Source: Acinetobacter parvus DSM 16617 = CIP 108168 (GTDB taxonomy: Bacteria > Pseudomonadota > Gammaproteobacteria > Pseudomonadales > Moraxellaceae). Taken from it: a DNA stretch of 36,542 nt. This document shows positions 25,888 to 35,850 of this stretch, one piece after another. The notes under the pieces were generated by a model. That model was not told the DNA's origin and did no database searches. It saw only the letters and a program-made list of their open reading frames with translations. The stretch lies in NCBI RefSeq assembly GCF_000368025.1, contig NZ_KB849211.1, positions 1 through 36,542 of the forward strand, read 5' to 3'. Both the position numbers and the translations under genes were made by a program. Numbering within the stretch: the first letter of the stretch is position 1; every line of letters starts with the position of its first letter.

Positions 25888-27243
25888 TTATAAACGCATG
25901 AAGTCGTTAAATAAAGCCAAAAGCATCATGCTACCGAGCAGTACCATACCAACTTTTAGACCAAATATCTGTATTTGTTCAGAAACAGGTTTGCCACGAA
26001 TGGCTTCAATAAAGTAATAAACCAAATGCCCACCATCCAGCATTGGAATTGGAAGCAAATTGAGAATACCCAGACTGACACTCATCAAGGCCATAAATGA
26101 GATAAAGGTCTGCCATCCCATTTCGGCGCTTTGTCCAGCCACTTTGGCAATGGTAATTGGCCCTGACAAATTATCCAGTCCAATCAAGCCACGCACCATC
26201 TTGATGATTGAGTTAAAGATCATGCCTGAAAGCTGTGTGGTTTTATCTACCGCAACACCCAACGCTTCGATCGGTGAATACTGAATGGTTTGTTTGTATT
26301 CAGCAGGAATGGTGATCTTGCCCGCGTCACTTTTCACCCCCAGCACGCCTGTGGTATTGCCCATATTGTCACGTTGACCTTGTGGCATCACCTGCAAATG
26401 CAGCAGTTTTCCCTGACGCATCACATCAATGTTCAAAAGTTTTTCAGGTGAATTCTGAACCACATCAACCACATCAAACCAGTCTTTCATGACAACATTG
26501 TCAATTGCCACGATACGATCACCGACTTTCATTCCCTGACGTGAAGCAGCACCATCTGCACTCAACTCTTTCACGGTTGCAGGAATGACTGGACGATAAG
26601 GCAAGAAGCCCAATACATCCAAAGGTGACTGGCTTTGATCCTTAAGGAAATCCTTGATTGGTAAACTAAACTGCTTTTCAGTACCTGCACGATCAACAAT
26701 AATGGAAACTTGCCCTGTCTCTCCCACACGATTGACCAAGGTATAATTAAGTTTTTCCCATGTTGGCGTTGTTTGACCATCAACTGCCAGAATTTTGTCA
26801 CCCACTTGCAAATCAACCTGCGCTGCGGGAGTATTGGGCATAATCTTGCCAATACGGGTATTCAACTGTTCCTGGGCTGGTAAAAATAAAATCCAGAACA
26901 ATAACACGGCAAAAATAAGATTGATCAATGGACCAGCCGCAACGATGGCAATACGCTTCCACGGAGACTGACGGTTAAAGGCGTAAGGCAGGTCCTTTTC
27001 AGCAACATTGCCCTCACGCTCGTCCAGCATTTTGACATAACCACCAAGTGGCAAAGCAGAAAGCTGATATTGAATACCTGATTTTTTAGACTGCCATTTC
27101 AGCAAGGTTGGGCCAAAACCAATGGAATAAACCAAGACTTTGACACCTAATTTACGCGCCACCCAATAATGGCCAAACTCATGAATTGCAATCAGTGGAC
27201 CAAGTAATAAAATCGCTGCAACAATCATAAATAGTGCATTCAT
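25888..27243 (-). CDS. rseP: Site-2 intramembrane zinc protease RseP
   Basis: Inner-membrane metalloprotease that cleaves anti-sigma factor and signal-peptide remnants in envelope stress. The 451-aa product has HEFGH at residues 21-25 in the first membrane helix, two PDZ domains (about 115-190 and 200-280), and the second active-site motif LDGGH near the C-terminus between membrane helices. All catalytic residues are present. GGGGG precedes the ATG. It lies 5 bp after dxr and 34 bp before bamA. Confidence 0.97.
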   Translation of the reverse strand: MNALFMIVAAILLLGPLIAIHEFGHYWVARKLGVKVLVYSIGFGPTLLKWQSKKSGIQYQLSALPLGGYVKMLDEREGNVAEKDLPYAFNRQSPWKRIAIVAAGPLINLIFAVLLFWILFLPAQEQLNTRIGKIMPNTPAAQVDLQVGDKILAVDGQTTPTWEKLNYTLVNRVGETGQVSIIVDRAGTEKQFSLPIKDFLKDQSQSPLDVLGFLPYRPVIPATVKELSADGAASRQGMKVGDRIVAIDNVVMKDWFDVVDVVQNSPEKLLNIDVMRQGKLLHLQVMPQGQRDNMGNTTGVLGVKSDAGKITIPAEYKQTIQYSPIEALGVAVDKTTQLSGMIFNSIIKMVRGLIGLDNLSGPITIAKVAGQSAEMGWQTFISFMALMSVSLGILNLLPIPMLDGGHLVYYFIEAIRGKPVSEQIQIFGLKVGMVLLGSMMLLALFNDFMRL

Positions 27244-27248
27244 ACGAT

Positions 27249-28445
27249 TTAGCCCCCTATATCCACAATATACGTCTCTGCAACCTGTCTAGCGATCATA
27301 TCAGTCTGTAAAATGATGTCTATGTTTTCTGCTTTGGCATTTTGTACAACTTGCAAAGTGTTCTCGACAATTTGCGCAATCTCAGTAAAGCGAATTTTTT
27401 GCTGCAAAAATGCAGCAACTGCAACTTCATTTGCTGCATTTAATACTGTAGGCGCCAAACCACCTGCCCGCATCGCCTGACGAGCCAAGTCCAATGCTTG
27501 AAACTTGACAATATCAGGTTGCTGAAAATTCAATTGAGCAGTCTCAAACAAGTTTAACGCAGGAACATCTGTTGCCAGGCGTTTAGGCCAGGCCAATGCA
27601 TGTGCAATTGGTGTGCACATATCAGGGTTACCCATTTGTGCCAAAGTTGATCCATCCACATATTGCACCATGGAATGAATAATACTTTGTGGATGAACCA
27701 CGACTGTAACAAAATGTTCTGATATTGAAAACAAATGACACGCTTCAATCAATTCCAGCCCTTTATTCATTAAAGTCGCAGAATCAACCGAAATCTTTTG
27801 ACCCATAGACCAGTTTGGATGCTTACACGCCTGTTGTGGTGTTACATCATGCAATTGTTCTAATGAATGGTTGAGAAATGGCCCACCAGACGCTGTCAGT
27901 AAAATTCGGGAAACACCCAACTGGGGCTGGCCTGTCCTTTCAGCATTTAGATAGTCATGCGGCAAGGACTGGAAAATCGCATTATGTTCAGAATCAACGG
28001 GTAGTAACAGTGCATTATGCTTACGGGCAGCCTGCATCATGATGTCGCCAGACATGACCAAAGATTCTTTATTGGCAAGCAAGACACGCTTACCTGCCTT
28101 GACTGCGGCAAGAGTTGGCAACAAACCTGCCGCACCAACAATAGCAGCCATGACGATGTCAACATCGGCATGCTCAGCAATAGTGATTAAGCCCGCTTCA
28201 TCAGTCAAAATTTCGATATGTTTTAAGTTTTCTTGATTTAAACGTTGTTGCAACTCAAATGCTTTTTCATTCGGCACCACAACAATTTTGGGATGGTATT
28301 TTTTACAAATTTCTAAAAGTTCATCCAAACGGCTATATGCAGAAACTGCAAATACGGTGTAATCGTCTGGATGCTGTTCCAATACTTTTAAAGTACTTTT
28401 TCCAATTGAACCCGTTACACCCAATATGCAAACAGCTTGAGTCAT
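27249..28445 (-). CDS. dxr: 1-deoxy-D-xylulose 5-phosphate reductoisomerase
   Basis: Second enzyme of the MEP isoprenoid pathway: makes 2-C-methyl-D-erythritol 4-phosphate with NADPH. 398 aa (same as E. coli). The NADPH motif is GVTGSIGKSTL (9-19). The metal ligands Asp151 and Glu153 lie in PVDSEHNAIFQ, and NWSMGQKISVDSATLMNKGLE follows. It supplies precursors for uppS two genes downstream. Its ATG follows the cdsA stop directly. Confidence 0.97.
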   Translation of the reverse strand: MTQAVCILGVTGSIGKSTLKVLEQHPDDYTVFAVSAYSRLDELLEICKKYHPKIVVVPNEKAFELQQRLNQENLKHIEILTDEAGLITIAEHADVDIVMAAIVGAAGLLPTLAAVKAGKRVLLANKESLVMSGDIMMQAARKHNALLLPVDSEHNAIFQSLPHDYLNAERTGQPQLGVSRILLTASGGPFLNHSLEQLHDVTPQQACKHPNWSMGQKISVDSATLMNKGLELIEACHLFSISEHFVTVVVHPQSIIHSMVQYVDGSTLAQMGNPDMCTPIAHALAWPKRLATDVPALNLFETAQLNFQQPDIVKFQALDLARQAMRAGGLAPTVLNAANEVAVAAFLQQKIRFTEIAQIVENTLQVVQNAKAENIDIILQTDMIARQVAETYIVDIGG

Positions 28446-29270
28446 TTAAAGATCTACACCAATCAGTTTTAAAATATATATACCCGTAGCAAAAATAGGT
28501 GCTGCCGCAAGCAGTGAATCAATACGGTCCAGCACACCACCATGACCTGGCAACACACGGCCAGAATCCTTAATCCCTGCACGACGCTTGATCATGGATT
28601 CAAACAGGTCACCCAGCACTGATGCAAACACGGTAATGACTGAAAGAATCAGGAATAAAATAAGCTGCAATGCGGTTAAATTTAAATAGGAATATTGTAC
28701 AACCAGCATAATAATCACTGTTGTGGCGATACCACCGTATAAACCTTCAACGGATTTATTTGGACTGACTTTCGGGGCAAGTTTCTTTTTACCAAACTTA
28801 CGGCCAACAAAGTAGGCACCGCTGTCAGCGCCCCAAACCAATAGAAATAAATACATCAGCCACCACGGTGAGCTATGCCATACAGCATAAATTGCAGTAA
28901 CAGCGGCTGAAATTAAAACAAACCCAATCAAGTGAAGTGAAACGTTGTACCAGTTATCAGCATCGGGGAAATTTTTAATCCAGTAAATGCTCACCAGCCA
29001 GGTAAGAATGGATGCAACCCAAAGCAGTAAGGCAATATCATTAAAAAACAATGCCAGTGTTGATACCAGTGCAACACAACCACCATATACCCAGGCTTTA
29101 GGTTTTGAGACAATCGCCGACGCCTGTGGCATCAATTTAGACCACTCGTAGCCTGCAACCCCTGCCGCTAAAATCATAAGCATGAACATTGGATAATGTG
29201 ATTGCGTTGCAAACATGCAACTTAAAACAACTGCAACTAATACCAATGCGGTAATTATCCGCTCTAACAT
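28446..29270 (-). CDS. cdsA: Phosphatidate cytidylyltransferase
   Basis: Integral membrane enzyme that makes CDP-diacylglycerol, the precursor of all phospholipids. The 274-aa product has about eight hydrophobic segments and the family signature SMIKRRAGIKDSGRVLPGHGG, with the conserved KR, KD and HGG residues, near the C-terminus. It lies 2 bp after uppS and abuts dxr. Confidence 0.96.
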   Translation of the reverse strand: MLERIITALVLVAVVLSCMFATQSHYPMFMLMILAAGVAGYEWSKLMPQASAIVSKPKAWVYGGCVALVSTLALFFNDIALLLWVASILTWLVSIYWIKNFPDADNWYNVSLHLIGFVLISAAVTAIYAVWHSSPWWLMYLFLLVWGADSGAYFVGRKFGKKKLAPKVSPNKSVEGLYGGIATTVIIMLVVQYSYLNLTALQLILFLILSVITVFASVLGDLFESMIKRRAGIKDSGRVLPGHGGVLDRIDSLLAAAPIFATGIYILKLIGVDL

Positions 29271-29272
29271 TA

Positions 29273-30022
29273 TTAATTCTCTATTTTCACTTGTTGAATC
29301 TGTTCGGATGTCTTGCCAAAACGTCGCTCACGCCCTGAAAAAACACGAAATGCGTAATCCAATTCTTCGACCGTAAACTCTGGCCATAAAGTTTCTGTAA
29401 AGTACAATTCTGCATATGCAGCTTGCCACAATAAGAAATTTGAAAGGCGATAATCTCCCCCTGTACGAATTAATAAATCCACAGCAGGCAGGTCATTTAG
29501 ACTGACATATTTATCAAATAAATCAACATTTATATGGTTTGTTTGAACTTTCCCAGCAAGAACATCCTGAGCAATACATTTTGCAGCATTCGCCATGTCC
29601 CACATGCCACCATAGCTAATCGCAATAGTTAAGGTCATGGAATCAAAGGCGGCTGTTTTTTGTTCTGCATATTGCATCAAATCCCTTAAATGACCTGAGA
29701 GACGTGATCGGTCACCAATGAAACGTAGAGCAATATTAAATTTTTCCATACGAGGAAGTTGCTCATGAATCGTATCTTCTAACAACTTCATGAGTAAATC
29801 GACTTCATACTGTGGTCGATTCCAGTTTTCACTTGAAAATGCAAAAACCGTTAATGCTTTTACGCCGACACTTTTACAATGCTCAACAATGGGGTCAAGG
29901 ATATTTTTGCCTTCACGGTGCCCATCGCCTTTTTGCATCTGATTTTTTTTGGCAAAACGATTGTTGCCATCCATAATGATGGCAACATGCTGGGGAAGAA
30001 GCTGTTCTTCTTGTGAGGTCAT
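29273..30022 (-). CDS. uppS: Undecaprenyl diphosphate synthase
   Basis: cis-Prenyltransferase that extends FPP with IPP to the C55 lipid carrier. 249 aa. AIIMDGNNRFAKK holds the catalytic Asp; the family usually has NGRW here, so NNRF is a mild variant. FAFSSENWNRP and DLLIRTGGDYRLSNFLLWQ bind the diphosphates. It lies between frr and cdsA. Confidence 0.96.
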   Translation of the reverse strand: MTSQEEQLLPQHVAIIMDGNNRFAKKNQMQKGDGHREGKNILDPIVEHCKSVGVKALTVFAFSSENWNRPQYEVDLLMKLLEDTIHEQLPRMEKFNIALRFIGDRSRLSGHLRDLMQYAEQKTAAFDSMTLTIAISYGGMWDMANAAKCIAQDVLAGKVQTNHINVDLFDKYVSLNDLPAVDLLIRTGGDYRLSNFLLWQAAYAELYFTETLWPEFTVEELDYAFRVFSGRERRFGKTSEQIQQVKIEN

Positions 30023-30026
30023 ATAA

Positions 30027-30581
30027 TTAGACCTTCATCAATTCTGCTTCTTTGGCTGCAAGACGTTTGTCCACTTCCGCAACAAACTTGTCAGTGATTT
30101 TCTGAATATCTTCACCTGCACGGCGCTCATCATCTTCAGAAATTTCTTTTTCTTTCAGTAGGGCCTTAATGTCACCTAAAACATCACGACGGATGTTACG
30201 GATGGCAACCTTGGCATTCTCCGCTTCTGAACGGGCAACTTTCTGCATGTCACGGCGGGTTTCTTCTGTTAAGGCAGCCAACGGCACACGAATAGAGTCA
30301 GTGGTAATCGGGTTTAAGCCCAAGTCACTTTCGCGGATTGCCTTATCAATCGCAGACACCATGTTACGTTCAAATGGCTGAACAATTAAGGTACGTGAAT
30401 CTTCAACACCCACGTTCGCCACCTGATTCAATGGAACATCTGAACCATAGTAAGGAACCATCACGCCATTTAAGATAGATGGATGAGCACGTCCAGTACG
30501 AACTTTTGCAAAACCCTGTTCCAAAGACTCAAGGGTTTTCTGCATGCGCTGTTCGCTGTCTTTTTTGAGATCGTTAATCAT
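30027..30581 (-). CDS. frr: Ribosome recycling factor
   Basis: Splits post-termination ribosomes together with EF-G. The 184-aa protein has the three-helix-bundle sequence pattern, with SLEQGFAKVRTGRAHPSILNGV near the start and IRVPLAALTEETRRDM in the middle. Length is typical (185). It follows pyrH by 75 bp and precedes uppS by 4 bp, as in most proteobacteria, although rpsB and tsf are not upstream here. Confidence 0.97.
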   Translation of the reverse strand: MINDLKKDSEQRMQKTLESLEQGFAKVRTGRAHPSILNGVMVPYYGSDVPLNQVANVGVEDSRTLIVQPFERNMVSAIDKAIRESDLGLNPITTDSIRVPLAALTEETRRDMQKVARSEAENAKVAIRNIRRDVLGDIKALLKEKEISEDDERRAGEDIQKITDKFVAEVDKRLAAKEAELMKV

Positions 30582-30656
30582 ATGATCTTCCTTACTTATT
30601 CCTGAGGTATTACAAAATATTTAACGTAGTATAAAGCGCTTTATGGTTCACGTATA

Positions 30657-31385
30657 TTAATTCGTAACGTGAGTTCCCTCTTTTTCACCCATCACAACAG
30701 AAAGCAATGCACCAGACTTGTTCATATCGAACACCTGCAATGGCACATTGTGGTCACGGCATAGGCAGATTGCAGTTAAATCCATCACACCAAGTTTCTC
30801 ATCCAAAACCTGATCGAAAGTTAAATTGTCATATTTAACTGCATCTTCATATTTACTTGGGTCTTTGTTATAAACGCCATCAACCTTGGTTGCTTTCAGG
30901 ATCAAGTTTGCTTCAATTTCGATACCACGTAAACAAGCTGCGGTATCAGTCGTAAAGAATGGATTACCTGTGCCCGCAACAAACACACATACCTCACCCT
31001 GACTTAAATGGCGAATCGCGTCACGGCTAGAATAGGACTCGACTACCGTACCAATTGACAAAGCAGACATCAAACGGGTTTTGATATTACGGCGCACCAA
31101 TGCATCACGCATCGCTAAACCATTCATCACCGTCGCCAACATGCCCATTTGGTCACCTGTTACACGACCAACCAGACCATCTTTCTGCAACTGGCTACCA
31201 CGGTATAAGTTACCACCACCAACAACGATACCCACCTGCACACCCAAGCCAACCAGATGGGCAATCGAAAGTGACATTTGGTCCAGTACCTGGGCATCAA
31301 TACCCATATCTTTATTTCCAGCTAAAGCCTCACCAGAAAGCTTGAGCAAAATTCGTGCATAACGTGGATTCTTAGAAGCTGACAT
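30657..31385 (-). CDS. pyrH: UMP kinase
   Basis: Phosphorylates UMP to UDP. 242 aa (E. coli 241), amino-acid-kinase fold. RILLKLSGEALAG near the N-terminus binds phosphate. VGIVVGGGNLYRG, GNPFFTTDTAACLR and ATKVDGVYNKDPSK are diagnostic UMP-kinase blocks. It begins 48 bp after rimO. Confidence 0.97.
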   Translation of the reverse strand: MSASKNPRYARILLKLSGEALAGNKDMGIDAQVLDQMSLSIAHLVGLGVQVGIVVGGGNLYRGSQLQKDGLVGRVTGDQMGMLATVMNGLAMRDALVRRNIKTRLMSALSIGTVVESYSSRDAIRHLSQGEVCVFVAGTGNPFFTTDTAACLRGIEIEANLILKATKVDGVYNKDPSKYEDAVKYDNLTFDQVLDEKLGVMDLTAICLCRDHNVPLQVFDMNKSGALLSVVMGEKEGTHVTN

Positions 31386-31433
31386 ACCTTTACTCCAAAC
31401 CGATCAATCTCAAAATTTTCTTTATATCTTGTG

Positions 31434-32777
31434 TTAAGCAGATTTAACCTGAATTAACCTTGCAAATAAATCGTATTCATCTGCATCAGTAATTTCGACT
31501 TCAAGCAGGTCACCTGCCTTAATCACGCTTTTATCAATATCTTCAACAAATACATTGCCATCAATTTCTGGTGCGTCCGCATAAGAACGGGCAACCGCAA
31601 CTGGAAATTCTTCTTCCAGGCTATCCACTAAGACAGTCATCGTCTGACCAATACGCTTTTGCAGTTTTGCCGCTGAAATTTCCTGCTGAACTTCCATGAA
31701 ACGCTCATAGCGCTCTTGCTTGATTTCTTCAGGCACATGGTCTGGAAGATCATTGGCTGTCGCTCCCTCTACAGGTGAATAGGTAAAGCAACCGACACGG
31801 TCAAGCTGTGCCTCTTTCAACCAATCCAATAGAATTTGGAAATCTTCTTCAGTTTCACCAGGGAAACCCACAACAAAAGTTGAACGAATCACCAATTCAG
31901 GGCATTTTTCCCGCCACAATTTAAGGCGTTCCAAGGTGTTTTCACTGTGGGCTGGTCGCTTCATCAATTTTAAGATGCGCGGACTGGCATGTTGAAAAGG
32001 GATATCCAAATAAGGCAGGATTTTACCTTGCCCCATCAGGTCAATGACTGCATCTACATGTGGGTAAGGATAGACATAATGTAAACGCACCCAAATACCA
32101 AGCTGACCAAGTGCTTCACACATATCATAGAATTTGGTTTTAACAGGCTGGCCATTCCAGAAATCCAGCTTATATTTGGTGTCCACACCATACGCAGAGG
32201 TATCCTGGGAAATCACCAGAACCTCTTTTACACCCGCACGTTTCAATGCTGCCGCTTCATCCAATACTTTCCCTACTGGACGAGAAACAAGGTCTCCACG
32301 CATGCTTGGGATGATGCAGAATGTACAGCGGTGGTTACAGCCTTCGGATATTTTGAGATAAGCATAATGCTTCGGTGTTAAACGCACACCCTGCTCTGGA
32401 ACTAGATCAATAAACGGGTTGTGCTTTGGTGGTGCAGGCACATACTCATGCACTGCCTCCATCACATCCTGATAGGCTGCCGCACCTGTCACTTTCAGCA
32501 CATTTGGGTGCATTTGGCGGATTTTATCTTCGTCTTTGCCCAAACAGCCCGTGACGATCACACGACCATTCTCACTCATGGCCTCACCAATCGCATCCAG
32601 CGACTCTTGTACCGCAGACTCAATAAAACCACAGGTATTAACAACAACCAGGTCCGCACCGTTATAATCTGATGCCACTTGATAACCTTCAGTTTTTAAC
32701 TGGGTTAAAATTCGTTCAGAATCTACCAATGCCTTAGGACAACCTAAAGATACAAAACCGACTTTGGGGGTCTTCAT
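31434..32777 (-). CDS. rimO: Ribosomal protein S12 methylthiotransferase RimO
   Basis: Radical SAM enzyme that methylthiolates an aspartate of ribosomal protein S12. The 447-aa product begins at the ATG with GGAG 10 nt upstream; an earlier in-frame start at 32873 is unlikely. The N-terminal UPF0004 domain has Cys13, Cys49 and Cys78. The radical SAM cluster CNHRCTFC has Cys147, Cys151 and Cys154, and a C-terminal TRAM domain follows. It lies upstream of pyrH and divergent from ntrB. Confidence 0.95.
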   Translation of the reverse strand: MKTPKVGFVSLGCPKALVDSERILTQLKTEGYQVASDYNGADLVVVNTCGFIESAVQESLDAIGEAMSENGRVIVTGCLGKDEDKIRQMHPNVLKVTGAAAYQDVMEAVHEYVPAPPKHNPFIDLVPEQGVRLTPKHYAYLKISEGCNHRCTFCIIPSMRGDLVSRPVGKVLDEAAALKRAGVKEVLVISQDTSAYGVDTKYKLDFWNGQPVKTKFYDMCEALGQLGIWVRLHYVYPYPHVDAVIDLMGQGKILPYLDIPFQHASPRILKLMKRPAHSENTLERLKLWREKCPELVIRSTFVVGFPGETEEDFQILLDWLKEAQLDRVGCFTYSPVEGATANDLPDHVPEEIKQERYERFMEVQQEISAAKLQKRIGQTMTVLVDSLEEEFPVAVARSYADAPEIDGNVFVEDIDKSVIKAGDLLEVEITDADEYDLFARLIQVKSA

Positions 32778-33105
32778 GAATCTGCGCTCCACTTGAATCG
32801 GCGTATTGTATGACTTTTCGAGTGATAAAAACAGGTGGGGATTGCACAGTTTAATCAATGCACCAAAATACAACCAATATTTTAAATAAAATCCTACATT
32901 GCACCAATTTAGAACATTATAAAATCCACATAAAACCGTACCTATGTGAAAAATACAGCATAAACGTCATATCTTTTAACTAAGTTGTTGAAATTTAGCC
33001 TATCAAAAATTGGCTTATATTTTGCATTACATAAACCTTAGACATGAATGGCTATTCATTTATACATATATTTATTGCGCCATTTTAATACAGGACGATT
33101 CACAA
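32778..33105. other. Divergent rimO-ntrB intergenic region
   Basis: About 330 bp of very AT-rich DNA between divergent starts. The open frames extending into it from both genes lack ribosome sites. Promoters for both directions must lie here, but I see no hexamer pair good enough to assign, and no NtrC-type inverted site that I can support. Confidence 0.5.
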
Positions 33106-34215
33106 ATGGATCAACACCACACTATCGACTATCGACTCCTAGTAGATAATTTAACGACTGCCATTTTATTGGTCGATAGTAGGCTTAATATTTTTTATTT
33201 GAACTCCGCTTGTGAAGCGTTATTTGATGTCAGCTTACTCCGTGCATCAGGTCAACCTATCTTAAATTTACTGCATGCCCACGATGATACCTTTAATACC
33301 CACGAAGCTTTACTCAACACATTAGAAAGTGGACAGCATTACACACGTCGTGAAGCGGTAATCAATGTAAATTTCAAACCGATTCATGTGGATTATACAG
33401 TTTCACAGCTTAATACAGGAAAGAGCTACCATCCCCTGTTATTGATTGAGCTGAACCCAATTGATCGGATGCTAAAAATTTCCAAGGAAGAAAATCTGGT
33501 TCAACAGCATCAGGTTGCCCGCCAACTAGTTCGCGGCGTGGCACATGAAATTAAAAATCCTTTAGCGGGCATTCGTGGTGCAACACAATTACTTGCTCGC
33601 AGCTTAAATGATGAAAGCTATCGTGAGTTTACCGACATTATTATTAGTGAAGTAGATCGCTTAACCAATCTGGCAGATACTATGCTTGGCTCACGTCAGT
33701 TACCGAGCTATGAGCTGGTCAATGTGCATGAACCACTGGAACGCGTTCGTTCACTTATCGTCAACCAGACCAAGAAAAAAATTAAGATCACCCGTGATTA
33801 CGACCTGTCTTTACCTGATGTGATGGCTGACCGTGATCAACTGATTCAGGTCATGCTCAATATCAGCGTCAATGCTGTGCAAGCAATGACTGAAAATAAA
33901 GATTTTTTTGGCGATTCAGAACCAGAGCTGATTTTAAGAACGCGCATTCAACGCTTAGTGACAATTAACGGTGTTCTAAATCGCTCATCGATAAGAATTG
34001 ATATTGAAGACAATGGACCAGGTGTTCCAGAAAGTATATTAGAGTCGGTATTTTACCCGCTTGTGACTGGACGAGCGAAAGGTACAGGACTTGGCCTCAG
34101 TATCGCGCAAAACATCATGCATCAACATAACGGAATGATCGAATGTCAATCCGTTCCAGGAAAAACCGTATTTAGCTTATATCTACCTTGGGAGTCAGAC
34201 CGTGTCACGAAATAA
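33106..34215 (+). CDS. ntrB: Nitrogen regulation sensor kinase NtrB
   Basis: Cytoplasmic histidine kinase/phosphatase that acts on NtrC in response to nitrogen status via PII. 369 aa from the ATG at 33106, with AGGA about 10 nt upstream. The open frame back to 33010 would add a hydrophobic stretch unlike the family. It has an N-terminal PAS domain (LLVDNLTTAILLVDSRLNIFYLN) and an H-box VAHEIKNPLAGIRG with His147. The ATP-binding N box (NISVNAVQAM), DNGPGVP and GTGLGLSIAQNI follow. It overlaps ntrC by 14 bp, suggesting translational coupling. Confidence 0.95.
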   Translation: MDQHHTIDYRLLVDNLTTAILLVDSRLNIFYLNSACEALFDVSLLRASGQPILNLLHAHDDTFNTHEALLNTLESGQHYTRREAVINVNFKPIHVDYTVSQLNTGKSYHPLLLIELNPIDRMLKISKEENLVQQHQVARQLVRGVAHEIKNPLAGIRGATQLLARSLNDESYREFTDIIISEVDRLTNLADTMLGSRQLPSYELVNVHEPLERVRSLIVNQTKKKIKITRDYDLSLPDVMADRDQLIQVMLNISVNAVQAMTENKDFFGDSEPELILRTRIQRLVTINGVLNRSSIRIDIEDNGPGVPESILESVFYPLVTGRAKGTGLGLSIAQNIMHQHNGMIECQSVPGKTVFSLYLPWESDRVTK

Positions 34216-35704
34216 AATTTGGGTAATTGATGATGATCGTGCCATGCGCTGGGTACTCGAAAAGACTTTTAAAGAAGAAGGTTTTGACGTTACCAATTTT
34301 GAAGAAGCACAAACAGCGCTGGAACGTTTACATGATGATGCCCCTGATGTCATTTTGACTGATATTCGCATGCCTGGAATTGATGGTTTAACTTTTCTGT
34401 CTAAAGTAAAGAACACCCATCCTGACCTGCCTGTGATTATCATGACCGCCCACTCCGATTTGGAGTCAGCGGTATCAAGTTACCAGACTGGTGCTTTTGA
34501 GTACCTGCCAAAGCCTTTTGATATTGATGAGGCACTGGCATTGGTCAATCGTGCCATTTTGCATATCACCAAGCTTCAACAGCAGGAAGCCAGCAAAGCG
34601 GCGGCGGCTGCACCATTACAATCCACTGAGATTATCGGTGAATCACCTGCAATGCAGGAAGTGTTCCGTGCCATTGGACGTTTATCACAATCGCATATTA
34701 CTGTATTGATTAATGGTGAATCTGGTACAGGCAAAGAGCTGGTGGCCCATGCACTGCACAAACATTCGCCTCGCCGTGCCAAACCTTTTATTGCGCTGAA
34801 TATGGCGGCAATTCCAAAAGACTTGATTGAAACCGAGTTGTTTGGTCACGAAAAAGGTGCATTTACAGGTGCAAACACCCAGCATCAAGGACGTTTTGAA
34901 CAAGCCAATGGCGGTACATTATTCCTGGATGAAATTGGTGATATGCCATTTGAAACCCAGACACGTCTACTCCGTGTGCTTGCGGATGGTGAATTCTATC
35001 GTGTTGGTGGACATATTCCAGTAAAAGTAGATGTGCGCATTGTGGCGGCAACCCATCAGGACCTGGAAAAGCTGGTTAATGAAGGACGTTTCCGCGAAGA
35101 CTTGTATCATCGTCTCAACGTAATCCGTATTCACATTCCTAAACTTGCCCATCGTAGTGAAGACATTCCAATGCTGGCACAGCACTTTCTGGCACGTGCA
35201 GGCAAGGAACTCGGCGTAAGTCCAAAAATCCTACGCACTGAAACAACGGATTATATGCAACAGCTACCGTGGCCAGGCAACGTTCGTCAGCTAGAAAATA
35301 CCTGTCGCTGGCTGACAGTGATGATCACGGGTCGTGAGGTTTATCCTGAAGATTTACCTGCTGAGCTTAAGCAAGTCTCCATCCAGAAAGCCACAAGTGA
35401 TGCCGTGCAGCCAACAGCGGCCAGCCCAGCATTGGCTGAACGAATTGCAGTGCATCATTGGGATGAGTTGTTGGGTCAATGGGCAATTCAAAAGCTCAAA
35501 AATGGGGAAATGAAAATTCTGGATATCGCAACACCGATGTTTGAACGCACATTGATTAATGCCGCACTCCAACAAACACGTGGACGTAAACGTCATGCTG
35601 CTGAGCTTTTGGGTTGGGGACGCAATACCCTAACACGTAAACTCAAGGAGCTTGGCATGGATTCATCTGAAGATGATGATGACGAGGAAATTCGTTCAGC
35701 CTAA
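34202..35704 (+). CDS. ntrC: Nitrogen regulator NtrC (sigma-54 activator)
   Basis: Response regulator that drives sigma-54 transcription of nitrogen assimilation genes. 500 aa, GTG start. The receiver domain has the acidic pocket DDD (10-12), phospho-acceptor Asp54 and Lys104. The AAA+ domain has Walker A GESGTGKE (172-179), the sigma-54 contact loop GAFTGA (219-224) and Walker B GGTLFLDEIGD (237-247). A Fis-type helix-turn-helix (AAELLGWGRNTLTRKLKEL) closes the protein, with an acidic tail. It overlaps ntrB by 14 bp. Confidence 0.97.
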   Translation: MSRNKIWVIDDDRAMRWVLEKTFKEEGFDVTNFEEAQTALERLHDDAPDVILTDIRMPGIDGLTFLSKVKNTHPDLPVIIMTAHSDLESAVSSYQTGAFEYLPKPFDIDEALALVNRAILHITKLQQQEASKAAAAAPLQSTEIIGESPAMQEVFRAIGRLSQSHITVLINGESGTGKELVAHALHKHSPRRAKPFIALNMAAIPKDLIETELFGHEKGAFTGANTQHQGRFEQANGGTLFLDEIGDMPFETQTRLLRVLADGEFYRVGGHIPVKVDVRIVAATHQDLEKLVNEGRFREDLYHRLNVIRIHIPKLAHRSEDIPMLAQHFLARAGKELGVSPKILRTETTDYMQQLPWPGNVRQLENTCRWLTVMITGREVYPEDLPAELKQVSIQKATSDAVQPTAASPALAERIAVHHWDELLGQWAIQKLKNGEMKILDIATPMFERTLINAALQQTRGRKRHAAELLGWGRNTLTRKLKELGMDSSEDDDDEEIRSA

Positions 35705-35718
35705 AAGACTAAGCCATT

Positions 35719-35750
35719 AAAAAAGCGAGCAAATCATGTCTCGCTTTTTT
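35719..35750 (+). terminator. Rho-independent terminator of ntrBC
   Basis: AAAAAAGCGAG and its complement form an 11-bp stem with a 10-nt loop and a T-run, starting 14 bp after the ntrC stop. Confidence 0.88.
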
Positions 35751-35788
35751 ATTATCAGGAGGATTTGCAACACTCATCAACTTCATAG

Positions 35789-35818
35789 CCATACAATGTA
35801 TATGGTTTTTGCTATAAT
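35789..35818 (+). promoter_or_regulatory. Promoter and operator-like palindrome of the tetR-type gene
   Basis: TGCTATAAT gives a consensus -10 (TATAAT, 35813-35818) with an extended -10 TG. Just upstream, ATACAATGTAT (35791-35801) is a perfect palindrome around a 3-nt centre, inside the looser CCATA...TATGG (35789-35805), covering the -35 position. This is where a TetR-type autorepressor would bind. It lies 33 bp before the ATG. Confidence 0.55.
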
Positions 35819-35850
35819 ACAAATCACTCAACCCACTTCTCTTGAATATA

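Noticed and set aside
33010..33105. N-terminal extension of ntrB
   Set aside because: Adds a hydrophobic stretch foreign to NtrB and lacks a ribosome site; the ATG at 33106 has AGGA upstream and matches the family start.
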